The notes below the pieces were generated by a model. The model saw nothing but the letters and a program-made list of their open reading frames with translations. It had not been told where the DNA came from and did not search any database. From contig JACQGS010000256.1 of NCBI GenBank assembly GCA_016199405.1, positions 1-12,019 on the forward strand: a stretch of 12,019 nt of DNA. Reading direction: 5' to 3'. Below are positions 1 through 6,582 of this stretch, one piece after another. A program made the position numbers and the translations under genes. The stretch is from Chloroflexota bacterium. GTDB lineage: Bacteria > Chloroflexota > Anaerolineae > UBA4142. How positions within the stretch are numbered: the first letter of the stretch is position 1; each line of letters begins with the position of its first letter.

Positions 1-183
1 CTGGCAGACGCCACGCGGCATCTTGCCAAGGGCCGCTTGGTGCACGTCGCCGGTCGCTTGCGTACCGACGAATGGCAGGACGAAGCCGGCAAACCGCACA
101 GTCGCGTCAAGGTCGTCGCGCAACGCATTGACTTTCTCGACGCGCCGCCTGCCAAGCCCGCTGCCGACGCGCCGCGTTCGTAG
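1..183 (+). CDS. ssb: Single-stranded DNA-binding protein, C-terminal part (5' end outside window)
   Basis: Frame 1 is open from the first base to TAG at 181-183 and gives the last 60 residues of a protein. The segment KGRLVHVAGRLRTDEWQ, followed by VVAQRIDFLD, matches the end of the OB-fold of bacterial SSB (family pattern KGxxVxVEGxLxxxxWxD...xxxVxAxxxxFL). SSB coats single-stranded DNA during replication, repair and recombination. The tail after the OB-fold is only about 13 residues, rich in Ala and Pro, and ends in APRS. It lacks the acidic DDxPF-type tip that most bacterial SSBs use to recruit partner proteins. The protein could therefore be a second, non-canonical SSB, or a related OB-fold protein such as PriB. 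The assignment rests on this short C-terminal part alone. Confidence 0.8.
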   Translation: MADATRHLAKGRLVHVAGRLRTDEWQDEAGKPHSRVKVVAQRIDFLDAPPAKPAADAPRS

Positions 184-271
184 TTCAGCATGCAGCACGG
201 CATGCGCAGAGTCCGTTGATACGAGGGATAGAAGGCAGCCGCGCTGCCGTTTTGCGCGCTTGTAGTCAAGC

Positions 272-327
272 GTCCTGAGCCGTAGCCCTGACCCTGAACG
301 AAGTGCAGGGGAAGGGTCAGCGAAGGA
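272..327. repeat. Intergenic palindromic element (REP/MITE-like)
   Basis: The arms CTGACCCT (288-295) and AGGGTCAG (313-320) form a perfect 8-bp inverted repeat. A nested alternative, CCCTG (292-296) with CAGGG (306-310), competes with it. The flanks GTCCTGAGC and GCGAAGGAAC resemble a short palindromic intergenic repeat that I recall as frequent in Chloroflexota and some cyanobacteria; that is memory, not a search. It lies downstream of the ssb gene and could fold as a terminator-like hairpin, but no T-run follows. Confidence 0.45.
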
Positions 328-409
328 ACTCCAACGGACAATTGCCCCGCGTCGTTTGCGGGGGTGACGTGCTTAATCGCGCGAGACCGCGATCCTCTGT
401 TCATTGCTC

Positions 410-528
410 AACTGCCGACTGTTCACTATTGACTCGCAACTTGCGACCGGCGATCTGCAACTTGCAACTTGCGACCTGCAACCTGCGACCTGCGACCTGC
501 AACTGCCCGCTGCTCACTGAAAATTGCT
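410..528 (+). repeat. Degenerate heptanucleotide tandem array 1
   Basis: From 431 to 500 the sequence reads as ten consecutive 7-bp units in perfect phase, with unit ends at 437, 444, 451 and so on to 500. Variants are GACTCGC, AACTTGC, GACCGGC, GATCTGC, AACCTGC and GACCTGC, consensus RAYYTGC. The same 7-bp phase can be followed with more decay back to 410 and on to 528. A 13-nt string, TGCTCACTGAAAA (511-523), recurs exactly in array 2 (1358-1370). The array ends just upstream of the promoter of the next gene. Confidence 0.85.
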
Positions 529-549
529 TTTCCCATTTTGTGATATAAT
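524..549 (+). promoter_or_regulatory. Extended -10 promoter close to the start codon
   Basis: TGATATAAT (541-549) is a perfect TATAAT preceded by the TGN extended -10 element. A possible -35, TTGCTT (524-529), is only 14 nt upstream, which is short but tolerable with an extended -10. The predicted transcription start near 556 lies about 8 nt before ATG 564, so the mRNA would be almost leaderless. Confidence 0.65.
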
Positions 550-563
550 GGGAACGGGGCTTG

Positions 564-1313
564 ATGACGATGGCATTCACTGTTAAAGATTTCGCAGACC
601 TGCGTCGCGTGCTCGTCACGCATCCCGAATGGCGAGTCGAACTTCGGCAATTAGTGCTGACGGACGATCTGCTCACTCTGCCGGCGGCGATGCGCGAATT
701 GGCGCAGGCGCAAGCGCGCACCGAACAGCGCGTCGCGGAATTGGCGCAGGCGCAAGCGCGCACTGAGGCGCGCTTGGAGGCGCTCGTTGCGCGCGTCGAT
801 GAACTGGCGCAAAAAATCGAACTCTTGATCGGAGAAATCAGAGCCCTAACGGGCGAGATGAAATGGGCAAAAGACCGCCTTGGTCAGTTGCTCGGCTGGC
901 GGCTCGAGACGCGCTACCATGACAAGCCCAGTGTCTTTTTCGGTCGCTGGTTGCGTTCACCGGTCGCCGTGCCGTTCGAGTCGTTGCGCGAGATGCTTGA
1001 AGCTCATTTGACCGAAGATGAGGTGGAACAAGTCATGCGCCTTGACCTGGTTGTGCGTGGACACGCGCGGCGCATTCCAGAAAATCCCGAAGTGTGGCTC
1101 GCCTTGGAGATTTCAGGCGCAATTGACCCAGAGGATGTGGAACGCGTACAAGAGCGCACCGCTTTGTTGCGCAAAGCGGGCTTGCGCGCCGTCGCCGTTG
1201 TCGCCGGCGAAGGGGTGATTCCTTCGGCAACCTCGCGCCTCGAGGGATTGCCAATCGTCTTGATGCTGGATGGACGCAGTCAAGGTTGGGAGCAAGCGTT
1301 CGCGGCAGCGTAA
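564..1313 (+). CDS. Coiled-coil protein with PD-(D/E)XK-like C-terminal half (DUF3782-like), function unknown
   Basis: 249 residues. Residues 44-110 form a long coiled coil with a duplicated 14-residue block (ELAQAQARTE...), encoded by a 42-bp direct repeat at 696-737 and 738-779. The C-terminal half has LDLVVRG (160-166), WLALEISG (178-185), DPEDVERVQERTALLRKAG (188-206) and LRAVAVVAGEG. This resembles the large family of uncharacterised proteins of Chloroflexota and cyanobacteria related to PD-(D/E)XK nucleases. D161 and E182 would be the acidic residues; the usual Lys after the Glu motif is Ser184, so nuclease activity is doubtful. Possible starts are TTG 561, ATG 564 and ATG 570. None has a clear Shine-Dalgarno sequence, and the promoter at 541-549 leaves a leader of only about 5-14 nt. 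The family assignment is from memory of its motifs; the cellular role is unknown. Confidence 0.8.
   Translation: MTMAFTVKDFADLRRVLVTHPEWRVELRQLVLTDDLLTLPAAMRELAQAQARTEQRVAELAQAQARTEARLEALVARVDELAQKIELLIGEIRALTGEMKWAKDRLGQLLGWRLETRYHDKPSVFFGRWLRSPVAVPFESLREMLEAHLTEDEVEQVMRLDLVVRGHARRIPENPEVWLALEISGAIDPEDVERVQERTALLRKAGLRAVAVVAGEGVIPSATSRLEGLPIVLMLDGRSQGWEQAFAAA
696..779 (+). repeat. 42-bp direct repeat, two copies, in the coiled-coil coding region
   Basis: Units 696-737 and 738-779 are nearly identical over their first 27 bases and then diverge. They encode two tandem 14-residue blocks beginning ELAQAQARTE. Fourteen residues are exactly two coiled-coil heptads, so copy-number change would lengthen or shorten the coil without breaking register. 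Confidence 0.85.
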
Positions 1314-1317
1314 CAAT

Positions 1318-1400
1318 TCCAACATCCAACTTCCAACGTCCAATTTCCACTGCTCACTGCTCACTGAAAACTGATAACTGATAACTGATCACCGATCACT
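1318..1400 (+). repeat. Heptanucleotide tandem array 2, next to the kinase ribosome-binding site
   Basis: Four units of TCCAAYN type (1318-1345) are followed by a 6-nt transition and seven units in one phase (1352-1400): GCTCACT twice, GAAAACT, GATAACT twice, GATCACC and GATCACT. The array fills nearly the whole gap after the stop at 1313 and ends 5 nt before AGGAG (1406-1410). No other promoter is evident in this gap. Confidence 0.9.
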
Positions 1401-1405
1401 ACCCC

Positions 1406-1419
1406 AGGAGTTTCCCTTG
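1406..1419 (+). promoter_or_regulatory. Ribosome-binding site deciding a TTG start
   Basis: AGGAG (1406-1410) lies 6 nt before TTG 1417. The TTG start gives the expected N-terminus of a Wzz-type protein (MELRNYFTIFRKWLW). No in-frame ATG fits as well. Confidence 0.8.
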
Positions 1420-3132
1420 GAACTACGCAACTATTTCACCATCTTTCGCAAATGGCTCTGGCTCATCATCTTGGGCGGCTTGTTAGCCGCCGGCAGCGCG
1501 TTTGTTTTCAGCATTCTCAGCGCGCCGGTCTATCAATCCACCATCACCCTCCTCGTCAACGAAGGGAGCAATCCCGTCAGCGACCCCTACAACGCGATCC
1601 TCACCAGCCAGCGCGCCGCCGCGACCTACGTCGAACAAATCAAATCGCCGGTTGTGTTGAATCAAGTCATTCGCGATCTGAACCTGCCCTTCGATGCGCG
1701 CGAAATGACCGGCATGTTGACCGTGCAACTCGTCCGCGATACGCAACTCGTCCGCGTCTCGATCGAGGACACCAGCCCCGAGCGCGCCCAAGCCATTGCG
1801 ACTCAGATCGCCAAAGTGTTCGTCAATTTTGCCTACTCGTTGCAGCAGTCGCGCTATCAAGCCTCGCGCAAAGACCTCGATCAGCAAATTAGCGACGTTC
1901 GCAAAAAGATTGACGACACCCAAAAAGCCCTCGTGCCGCTCGGAGACCCGAACGATCCCAAGTATCTTTCCGCGCCGGAATTTGTGCGCACCGAACGCTT
2001 GCGTTTGCAAATGGAATTGACCACGTATCAGTCGCAGTACACGGTCCTGCTGAAAAGCCAGCAAGATTTTTCGCTTGCTGCCTCGCGCTATGTCGATTCG
2101 ATTGTGGTCTCTTCGCCGGCAGAAATCCCCGAAGTCCCCGTTCGCCCGCGCGTCAGTCTGAACACCCTGCTCGGGCTTGTCGTCGGGCTGATGCTCGGCG
2201 TCGGCACCGCGTTCCTTATCGAATATCTGGACGATACGATGAAATCTTCCGCGGATGTCCAGCGCGTCTTGGATCTCAGCACGCTCGGCGCGATCGTCAC
2301 ATTTCCGGGGAATCCCGCCGATTCGCGCAAAACGCTGATCACGGTTGACTCCCCCGGCGCGCCGTACGCCGAGGCTTATCGAAACTTGCGAACGAACCTG
2401 CAGTTTTCACTTTTAGGCGATGCGGCAGTCGCGCTGACCGTCACGAGCGCGGTCGAAGCGGAAGGCAAAACGACCACGATCGCGAATCTCGGCGTCGTCA
2501 TGGCTCAGATGGGCAAGCGCGTGCTTCTGGTCGATACGGATCTGCGTCGTCCTACGCTCAACAAATATTTTGGTCTCCCCGCCCAACCGGGGCTGACGAA
2601 TCTCCTTTTGGGGCAGATTCAAAATATTGACGCGGTGCTCAACGAGACGGCAGTGCCCGGCTTGCGCGTGTTGTGCGCGGGACCCGTTCCGCCGAACCCC
2701 GCCGAACTTTTGGCATCCAATTGGATGGACAAACTGATTCAGGCGCTCAAACAACGCGCCGATATTGTCCTGTTCGACGCGCCGCCGGTTTTGCCGGTGA
2801 CGGATGCGGCATTGCTCGCCGCGAAGACCGGGAATTTGCTCTGGATCGTCGCCGCCGGTAAAACTCGCACCGATGCCTTGCGGCGCACGCGCGAAGCGCT
2901 CGCGCAAGTTGAAACCAAAATTCTCGGCGTCGTGCTGAACCGCGTCTCCGCGACCGAGGGTTACGGCTACTATTATTACCACTACTATTCCTCCGACGAC
3001 CAAGAGAAAAAGGCGTCCCATTCGCTCGTCGAGGATTTGCTGCCGCCGTTTCTACGGCGCAGGGCTTTTGGAAATCAGCGGCGGCGCGAGCGCTCGGCGA
3101 CGGCATCGCCGGAGAAATTTGCCAAGGGCTAA
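1417..3132 (+). CDS. Polysaccharide co-polymerase / BY-kinase fusion (Wzz domain plus CpsD/CapB-type ATPase)
   Basis: 571 residues, close to the usual length of Wzc/EpsB-like fusions, which control chain length and export of capsular or exopolysaccharide through cycles of tyrosine autophosphorylation. A Wzz domain begins at the N-terminus with a transmembrane helix at about 14-36. A periplasmic/extracellular coiled-coil region follows at about 140-220. The conserved Pro-rich stretch (EIPEVPVRPR, 236-245) leads into a second membrane helix at about 247-269. The cytoplasmic P-loop domain has Walker A EAEGKTTT (347-354, K351), Walker A' VLLVDTDLRRP (369-379, D373 and D375) and Walker B IVLFDAPP (450-457, D454). 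A tyrosine-rich cluster, GYGYYYYHYY (515-524), is the likely autophosphorylation site, followed by a basic tail. It starts with TTG after a good ribosome-binding site. The fused architecture resembles Gram-negative Wzc more than split CapA/CapB. Confidence 0.95.
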   Translation: MELRNYFTIFRKWLWLIILGGLLAAGSAFVFSILSAPVYQSTITLLVNEGSNPVSDPYNAILTSQRAAATYVEQIKSPVVLNQVIRDLNLPFDAREMTGMLTVQLVRDTQLVRVSIEDTSPERAQAIATQIAKVFVNFAYSLQQSRYQASRKDLDQQISDVRKKIDDTQKALVPLGDPNDPKYLSAPEFVRTERLRLQMELTTYQSQYTVLLKSQQDFSLAASRYVDSIVVSSPAEIPEVPVRPRVSLNTLLGLVVGLMLGVGTAFLIEYLDDTMKSSADVQRVLDLSTLGAIVTFPGNPADSRKTLITVDSPGAPYAEAYRNLRTNLQFSLLGDAAVALTVTSAVEAEGKTTTIANLGVVMAQMGKRVLLVDTDLRRPTLNKYFGLPAQPGLTNLLLGQIQNIDAVLNETAVPGLRVLCAGPVPPNPAELLASNWMDKLIQALKQRADIVLFDAPPVLPVTDAALLAAKTGNLLWIVAAGKTRTDALRRTREALAQVETKILGVVLNRVSATEGYGYYYYHYYSSDDQEKKASHSLVEDLLPPFLRRRAFGNQRRRERSATASPEKFAKG

Positions 3133-3166
3133 AACCGCACACCATTTTTACCGCGAAGAACGCAAA

Positions 3167-3198
3167 CCCTGACACTTGCGTAACCGTCAGGGCAAGTG
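3167..3198. repeat. Interlocked inverted repeats downstream of the kinase gene
   Basis: CCCTGAC (3167-3173) pairs with GTCAGGG (3186-3192). CACTTGC (3173-3179) pairs with GCAAGTG (3192-3198). The two 7-bp stems overlap by one base on each side and cannot both form as simple nested hairpins, so they are alternatives or a strained pseudoknot. The position fits a terminator or processing element for the kinase mRNA, but no T-run follows. Confidence 0.5.
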
Positions 3199-3340
3199 GA
3201 ACGCGAAGGATCGAATGAAAATGCGCGCAATGCGTTTGTTGTCAGCGACAGATTCACAACGTTCACTGTAACCCTTGTGGTGAGCGAAGCGAATCCATCC
3301 GCGGAGCGGAGTCGCGTCAGAAAATAGTTTTCCCCGTTGC

Positions 3341-3417
3341 TCGTCACTCGTCACTCGTCACTCGTCACTTGTCACCCGTCACCCGTCACCAGTCACTCGT
3401 CACTCGTCACCCGTCAC
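3341..3417 (+). repeat. Heptanucleotide tandem array 3 (TCGTCAC type)
   Basis: Eleven consecutive 7-bp units in perfect phase: TCGTCAC four times, TTGTCAC, CCGTCAC twice, CAGTCAC, TCGTCAC twice, CCGTCAC. The last five bases of every unit are GTCAC; only the first two vary. The array ends 6 nt before the Shine-Dalgarno AAAGGAG (3424-3430) of the next gene, the same relation as array 2. Confidence 0.95.
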
Positions 3418-3423
3418 ATTTTC

Positions 3424-3439
3424 AAAGGAGAGTTTCTTG
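3424..3439 (+). promoter_or_regulatory. Ribosome-binding site deciding a TTG start
   Basis: AAAGGAG (3424-3430) lies 6 nt before TTG 3437. The spacer AGTTTC resembles TTTCCC before the TTG start at 1417. Confidence 0.8.
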
Positions 3440-4693
3440 AAGGATCACGTTTCTTTTTCCATTCTGTTTGTTTTACTGCTCGCGATCATTACGAACACGG
3501 CTTGCAGTTCGGCGCCGTCCTCGCGCGCCGCGTCAACGTTCGCGACCCCCACGTCGGAAAATGCGAATGGAAATGCTTCCAATCTCACGACGGCGAGAGG
3601 TTCAACTCTAGTCAAGGTCACACTCGGACCCATCGCACAAACGATCAAAGCGCGCGGGCGCGTCGCTTCAGCCAAAGAGGCATTTCTGTACTTTCCGCTC
3701 AAGGGAGTGGTCAACAAAGTTTTTGTGGCTTCGGGCGATCAAGTCACGCAAGGCACACCGATCGCGCAGTTGGATCCGTTTCAACTGGAACAGGAAGTGA
3801 GCCAAGCCAAATTCGATTTGGACAAAGCCGATTTGCAACAGAAGCAAACGCAGGTCAAGTTGTCCGTGCTCGATTTCCGGCTCGAAGTTGCCACGAACGT
3901 TTACAGTCGCACCTTGCAAGTGAGAAACGCGCTGTTTCAAGATTATCAACTCGCGGCGCCGGCGGGGCTGACGGATAATACGGCGCGCGAACGATTCGTC
4001 CGCTTTCAGACGGCGGATCAGGACTTTCTGAAAGCGGCGACTGATCTCAATACTCTCAAGGCGGACAAGCAACTCGCCGCTCTGGATATAGAAGCGACGA
4101 AGCAAGCCCTCGAGCGCGCGCAAAAAGTTTTCGAGCAAACGCAAACCCGCCTCAATGGCTCGAAAATAACCGCGCCCTTCTCCGGCTTGATCATTTCAAT
4201 TGACAAGAACGTTGGCGAAGAAATCCAAGCCTTTGATCCCATCGGCGCGATTGCAGACCCGGCTCAACTGCAAGTCGAAGCGAGCGTCACGGAAAGTGAT
4301 GCGATCACTGTCGGCTTGGGTCAACCGACGAGCATTGTCCTGGATGGTTTTCCCGATCGCAAGTTTTCGGGTAAAGTGAAGGAGATTTCCGCCAAGGTGT
4401 CTATCTTTCAAGGTCGGAACGTGCTGCGCGTTCTGGTCGCCTTTGACGAGGTTGCGAAAGTGCCGGCAACTCTACGACAGGGCGCGGATGTCTATCTCAT
4501 CACCGCACTCAAAAACGATGTGCTGTTGGTGCCCACCAAAGCAATTCGCACCGAAGGCGACAAGAAGGTTCTCACCGTGATCCGCGATGGAAAACCGGTC
4601 GGTGTCCAAGTCCTCGTCGGCGCCGCGAGCGACAGTCAAACCGAAATTCTTGCCGGCGTCTCAGAGGGCGAACAGGTTCAAGTTCCGCAATGA
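3437..4693 (+). CDS. Membrane fusion lipoprotein of the HlyD/AcrA/MacA type
   Basis: 418 residues. A hydrophobic signal peptide is followed by a lipoprotein-like site at Cys23 (NTAC; the Asn at -3 is unusual). A biotinyl-lipoyl-like half (AFLYFPLKGVVNKVFVASGD, 82-101) precedes a long alpha-helical hairpin (about 115-240). The second lipoyl half (ITAPFSGLIISIDKNVGEEI, 244-263), a beta-barrel (about 275-355) and a membrane-proximal domain (about 360-418) follow. Such proteins are the periplasmic or extracytoplasmic adaptors of MacB-type ABC or RND exporters. No transporter gene is adjacent, so the partner is elsewhere or the protein serves envelope polysaccharide export; that is inference. The TTG start is set by AAAGGAG at 3424-3430. 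The stop codon overlaps the next ATG (ATGA at 4690-4693), indicating translational coupling. Confidence 0.9.
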   Translation: MKDHVSFSILFVLLLAIITNTACSSAPSSRAASTFATPTSENANGNASNLTTARGSTLVKVTLGPIAQTIKARGRVASAKEAFLYFPLKGVVNKVFVASGDQVTQGTPIAQLDPFQLEQEVSQAKFDLDKADLQQKQTQVKLSVLDFRLEVATNVYSRTLQVRNALFQDYQLAAPAGLTDNTARERFVRFQTADQDFLKAATDLNTLKADKQLAALDIEATKQALERAQKVFEQTQTRLNGSKITAPFSGLIISIDKNVGEEIQAFDPIGAIADPAQLQVEASVTESDAITVGLGQPTSIVLDGFPDRKFSGKVKEISAKVSIFQGRNVLRVLVAFDEVAKVPATLRQGADVYLITALKNDVLLVPTKAIRTEGDKKVLTVIRDGKPVGVQVLVGAASDSQTEILAGVSEGEQVQVPQ

Positions 4694-6153
4694 AAGCATC
4701 GCACTCTGCGTTGCCCCAACGCCCGAGTTTTCGCGCGCGCGCCGCGATCGGCGTGCTCCTGATCGGGTTCGTTGCGACCACGGCTTGCGAGAGCGGTCGC
4801 GCGGCGACGCCAACTCCGACTCAATCGTTCGCCAGCCCGGTGATTAGTTCGCCTTCGCCTTCACCCACTTCACTACCGACCGGCACGGCGACGATCACTC
4901 CCACGCCAATCCCGCTCCGGTTCTTCCCCGGCTTTGTGGATACCGGCTGTGTGTTCGGCGTTCCTAATCTCCAACTCTTGAACTGCCTCGCGCAATTCAC
5001 CGGTGCGCCGTTACGGCTCGCGCAAGGCGCGCTAACCGCGACGCAGGGATCATTCAAAGACGCCGACGGAAAGGATTACGCCGTCAATGCACTTGATCTT
5101 GGGGGGCTGAAGGTCCGCAATATTCAAGGGACAACCTATTGGGATCTTGCCGGACTCACGCCGACCCCCGCAGCGACGCGGACACTGGTGCCCACTTCAA
5201 CGCCGACTCCCGTTCCACAATTGACCATCGGCTCACTGCGCTTTTATGATTTCGATCCGGACGAACTCCAGTTTATTTCGGAAGCCTTCCAATGGGTCAA
5301 CGATATGGATCGCGATGCCTGGCGACTGGCGACATCGGAGAATCTGTCCGTTTATCGCGTCGAGCCGGATTTCTTGAGTGCCATCGCCGCGCTCGCCGGC
5401 ATGTCCATCAGTCGCGCGCAACCGGATATGCTCGTGCCTTACACGGCTGACCGCGTGCAAATTCGTTCGGACTATATGCGCGCGATGCTCGCGCGCTTGA
5501 AAGCCAGCACCGTCGAGTCGAATTTCATTTCGTTTGTCGCGCTCTTGGGTCGCCATGCGCGCCGCGCCCATGAATTCCGCGCGTACCGCGCAACCGGCAA
5601 GCCGCTCAACACGTGCGCGGATTTCAATTATGCCCAGGAAAAGATTTTCGAAGCGGCGGGCTTTCGCACTCAAGGCGAGATCGTTCAAAAAGCGGCGAAC
5701 GGCGCATTGGAAAAAGGCAGAGTAGGGATCAACGATCGAAACCGAGACGAAAAGATTCGGACTTTCAGAACCGAGACCGGCGCGTGGGTTCAAGAGCTTG
5801 CCACCGCCGCGCAAAGTCCGGAAGTTCATTCCGCGCCTTGCTATCCACCGACCCCGACGCCAACCTTTACGCCGGCGCCGCCCAAACCAACTCCGACGCT
5901 CGCCGTTGGGATGGGGGCTTTGATCGTCTTCAACCCGTATTCGGACGCCACGTTCACGATCAACGGTCCCGCCTATTCAATATCCGCCGGCGGTGAAGTT
6001 GTCGTTACCCTCGCGCAGGGACGCTATACCTATACCGCGAGCTTTCCAGGGAAAGGGTCGGTCACCGGCAACGTCGAGGTTCAAGCCGGCAGATATAATC
6101 GATTTATCTTGCCGCCTCCGCCTGAACGTGAACCCCCGACGAGAGCGCCGTGA
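4690..6153 (+). CDS. Thr/Pro-rich surface lipoprotein of unknown function
   Basis: 487 residues. A signal peptide with a lipobox-like ATTAC ends at Cys33. A low-complexity linker of Thr-Pro and Ser-Pro repeats (about 40-75) follows, a hallmark of exported Chloroflexota proteins. A first small domain spans about 76-155 and carries Cys87 and Cys99. A second TPTP linker (about 156-176) leads to a mainly helical domain (about 178-385, with Cys309 and Cys384). A third TPTPTFTP linker (388-404) precedes a C-terminal beta-rich domain of about 65 residues (GALIVFNPYSDATFTING onward), which recalls PEGA-like or carbohydrate-binding beta modules without a clear match. I do not recognise the helical domain and assign no enzyme function. 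The ATG overlaps the stop of the membrane fusion gene by 4 nt, so the two lipoproteins are probably made together. Confidence 0.85.
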   Translation: MKASHSALPQRPSFRARAAIGVLLIGFVATTACESGRAATPTPTQSFASPVISSPSPSPTSLPTGTATITPTPIPLRFFPGFVDTGCVFGVPNLQLLNCLAQFTGAPLRLAQGALTATQGSFKDADGKDYAVNALDLGGLKVRNIQGTTYWDLAGLTPTPAATRTLVPTSTPTPVPQLTIGSLRFYDFDPDELQFISEAFQWVNDMDRDAWRLATSENLSVYRVEPDFLSAIAALAGMSISRAQPDMLVPYTADRVQIRSDYMRAMLARLKASTVESNFISFVALLGRHARRAHEFRAYRATGKPLNTCADFNYAQEKIFEAAGFRTQGEIVQKAANGALEKGRVGINDRNRDEKIRTFRTETGAWVQELATAAQSPEVHSAPCYPPTPTPTFTPAPPKPTPTLAVGMGALIVFNPYSDATFTINGPAYSISAGGEVVVTLAQGRYTYTASFPGKGSVTGNVEVQAGRYNRFILPPPPEREPPTRAP

Positions 6154-6223
6154 ATTCGCAGTTTGACAGAGAGGGTTTGTGGCGACATTCCTTTCCAATT
6201 CGCACGCCCTTTCCACCCCCCAG

Positions 6224-6251
6224 TTGACGCCATCTGAATTGCGACTATAAT
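6224..6251 (+). promoter_or_regulatory. Near-consensus promoter giving a leaderless toxin-antitoxin transcript
   Basis: TTGACG (6224-6229), a 16-nt spacer, then a perfect TATAAT (6246-6251). The ATG of the next gene starts at 6259, 7 nt after the -10 box ends. Transcription should therefore start at or within a base or two of the A of the start codon. No Shine-Dalgarno sequence precedes this ATG, consistent with leaderless translation. Confidence 0.85.
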
Positions 6252-6258
6252 TCTAGTC

Positions 6259-6582
6259 ATGCCCCGTCGACCCAAATTCACCCTCGAATTCGCTCCAGAG
6301 ACGGTTGACCATCTTGACGCCATTGAGCGGAAACATCACCGTCTTGTCGAAAAGACGATTGATGAACAGTTGAGTTACACGCCCGATAAGGAAACGCGCA
6401 ATCGTAAACCACTTGAGCGTCCTACACCCTTCGGCGCAACGTGGGAATTGCGCTTCGGAGCCGACAATCGCTTTCGTGTTTTCTACGAGGTGGACTTGAT
6501 CGAGCAAAGCGTGGGGATTTTAGCCATCGGGGAGAAAGAGGGTGGTCGGTTGTTCATCGGTGGAACGGAGGTTCAGATATGA
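6259..6582 (+). CDS. RelE/ParE-superfamily toxin of a type II toxin-antitoxin module
   Basis: 107 residues, a typical size. The core contains TRNRKPLERPTPFGATWELRF (46-66), with the usual R-K-L...WELR pattern, then NRFRVFYEVD (70-79) and GILAIGEKEGGRLFIGG (86-102). This matches RelE/ParE-type toxins, which in known members cleave ribosome-bound mRNA (RelE) or poison gyrase (ParE). The sequence alone does not decide which activity applies. The gene comes before its antitoxin, as in higBA-like modules, and its stop overlaps the antitoxin ATG (ATGA at 6579-6582). It sits directly after a strong promoter, with no leader. Confidence 0.88.
   Translation: MPRRPKFTLEFAPETVDHLDAIERKHHRLVEKTIDEQLSYTPDKETRNRKPLERPTPFGATWELRFGADNRFRVFYEVDLIEQSVGILAIGEKEGGRLFIGGTEVQI

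Larger units (their letters stand above)
184..563. other. Gene-free, repeat-rich gap between ssb and the coiled-coil gene
   Basis: I accept no gene here. The short open frames on both strands are low-complexity and run through the repeats. In order, the gap holds about 90 bp without recognisable content, a palindromic element (272-327), a degenerate 7-bp tandem array (410-528) and an extended -10 promoter (524-549) for the next gene. Confidence 0.6.
3133..3436. other. Repeat-rich gap without a gene
   Basis: This 304-nt gap has no supported coding sequence. It contains two interlocked inverted repeats (3167-3198), a purine-rich stretch built from AGCGAAGCGAA and GCGGAGCGGAG motifs (about 3280-3313), and heptanucleotide array 3 (3341-3417). 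I see no convincing promoter. Confidence 0.6.

Noticed and set aside
401..763. Reverse-strand open frames through array 1 and into the coiled-coil gene.
   Set aside because: Their composition is the translated 7-bp repeat (SQVAGRKLQVA-type), and they overlap a better supported gene on the + strand.
3341..3417. CRISPR array.
   Set aside because: Units are 7 bp with no spacers. The 45-bp repeat at 11889-12019 is also contiguous, without unique spacers.
5233..5829. Reverse-strand open frame of 198 residues within the Thr/Pro-rich lipoprotein gene.
   Set aside because: It is a shadow of GC-rich codon structure: no ribosome-binding site, no recognisable domain, and the + strand gene is well supported by signal peptide, linkers and coupling.
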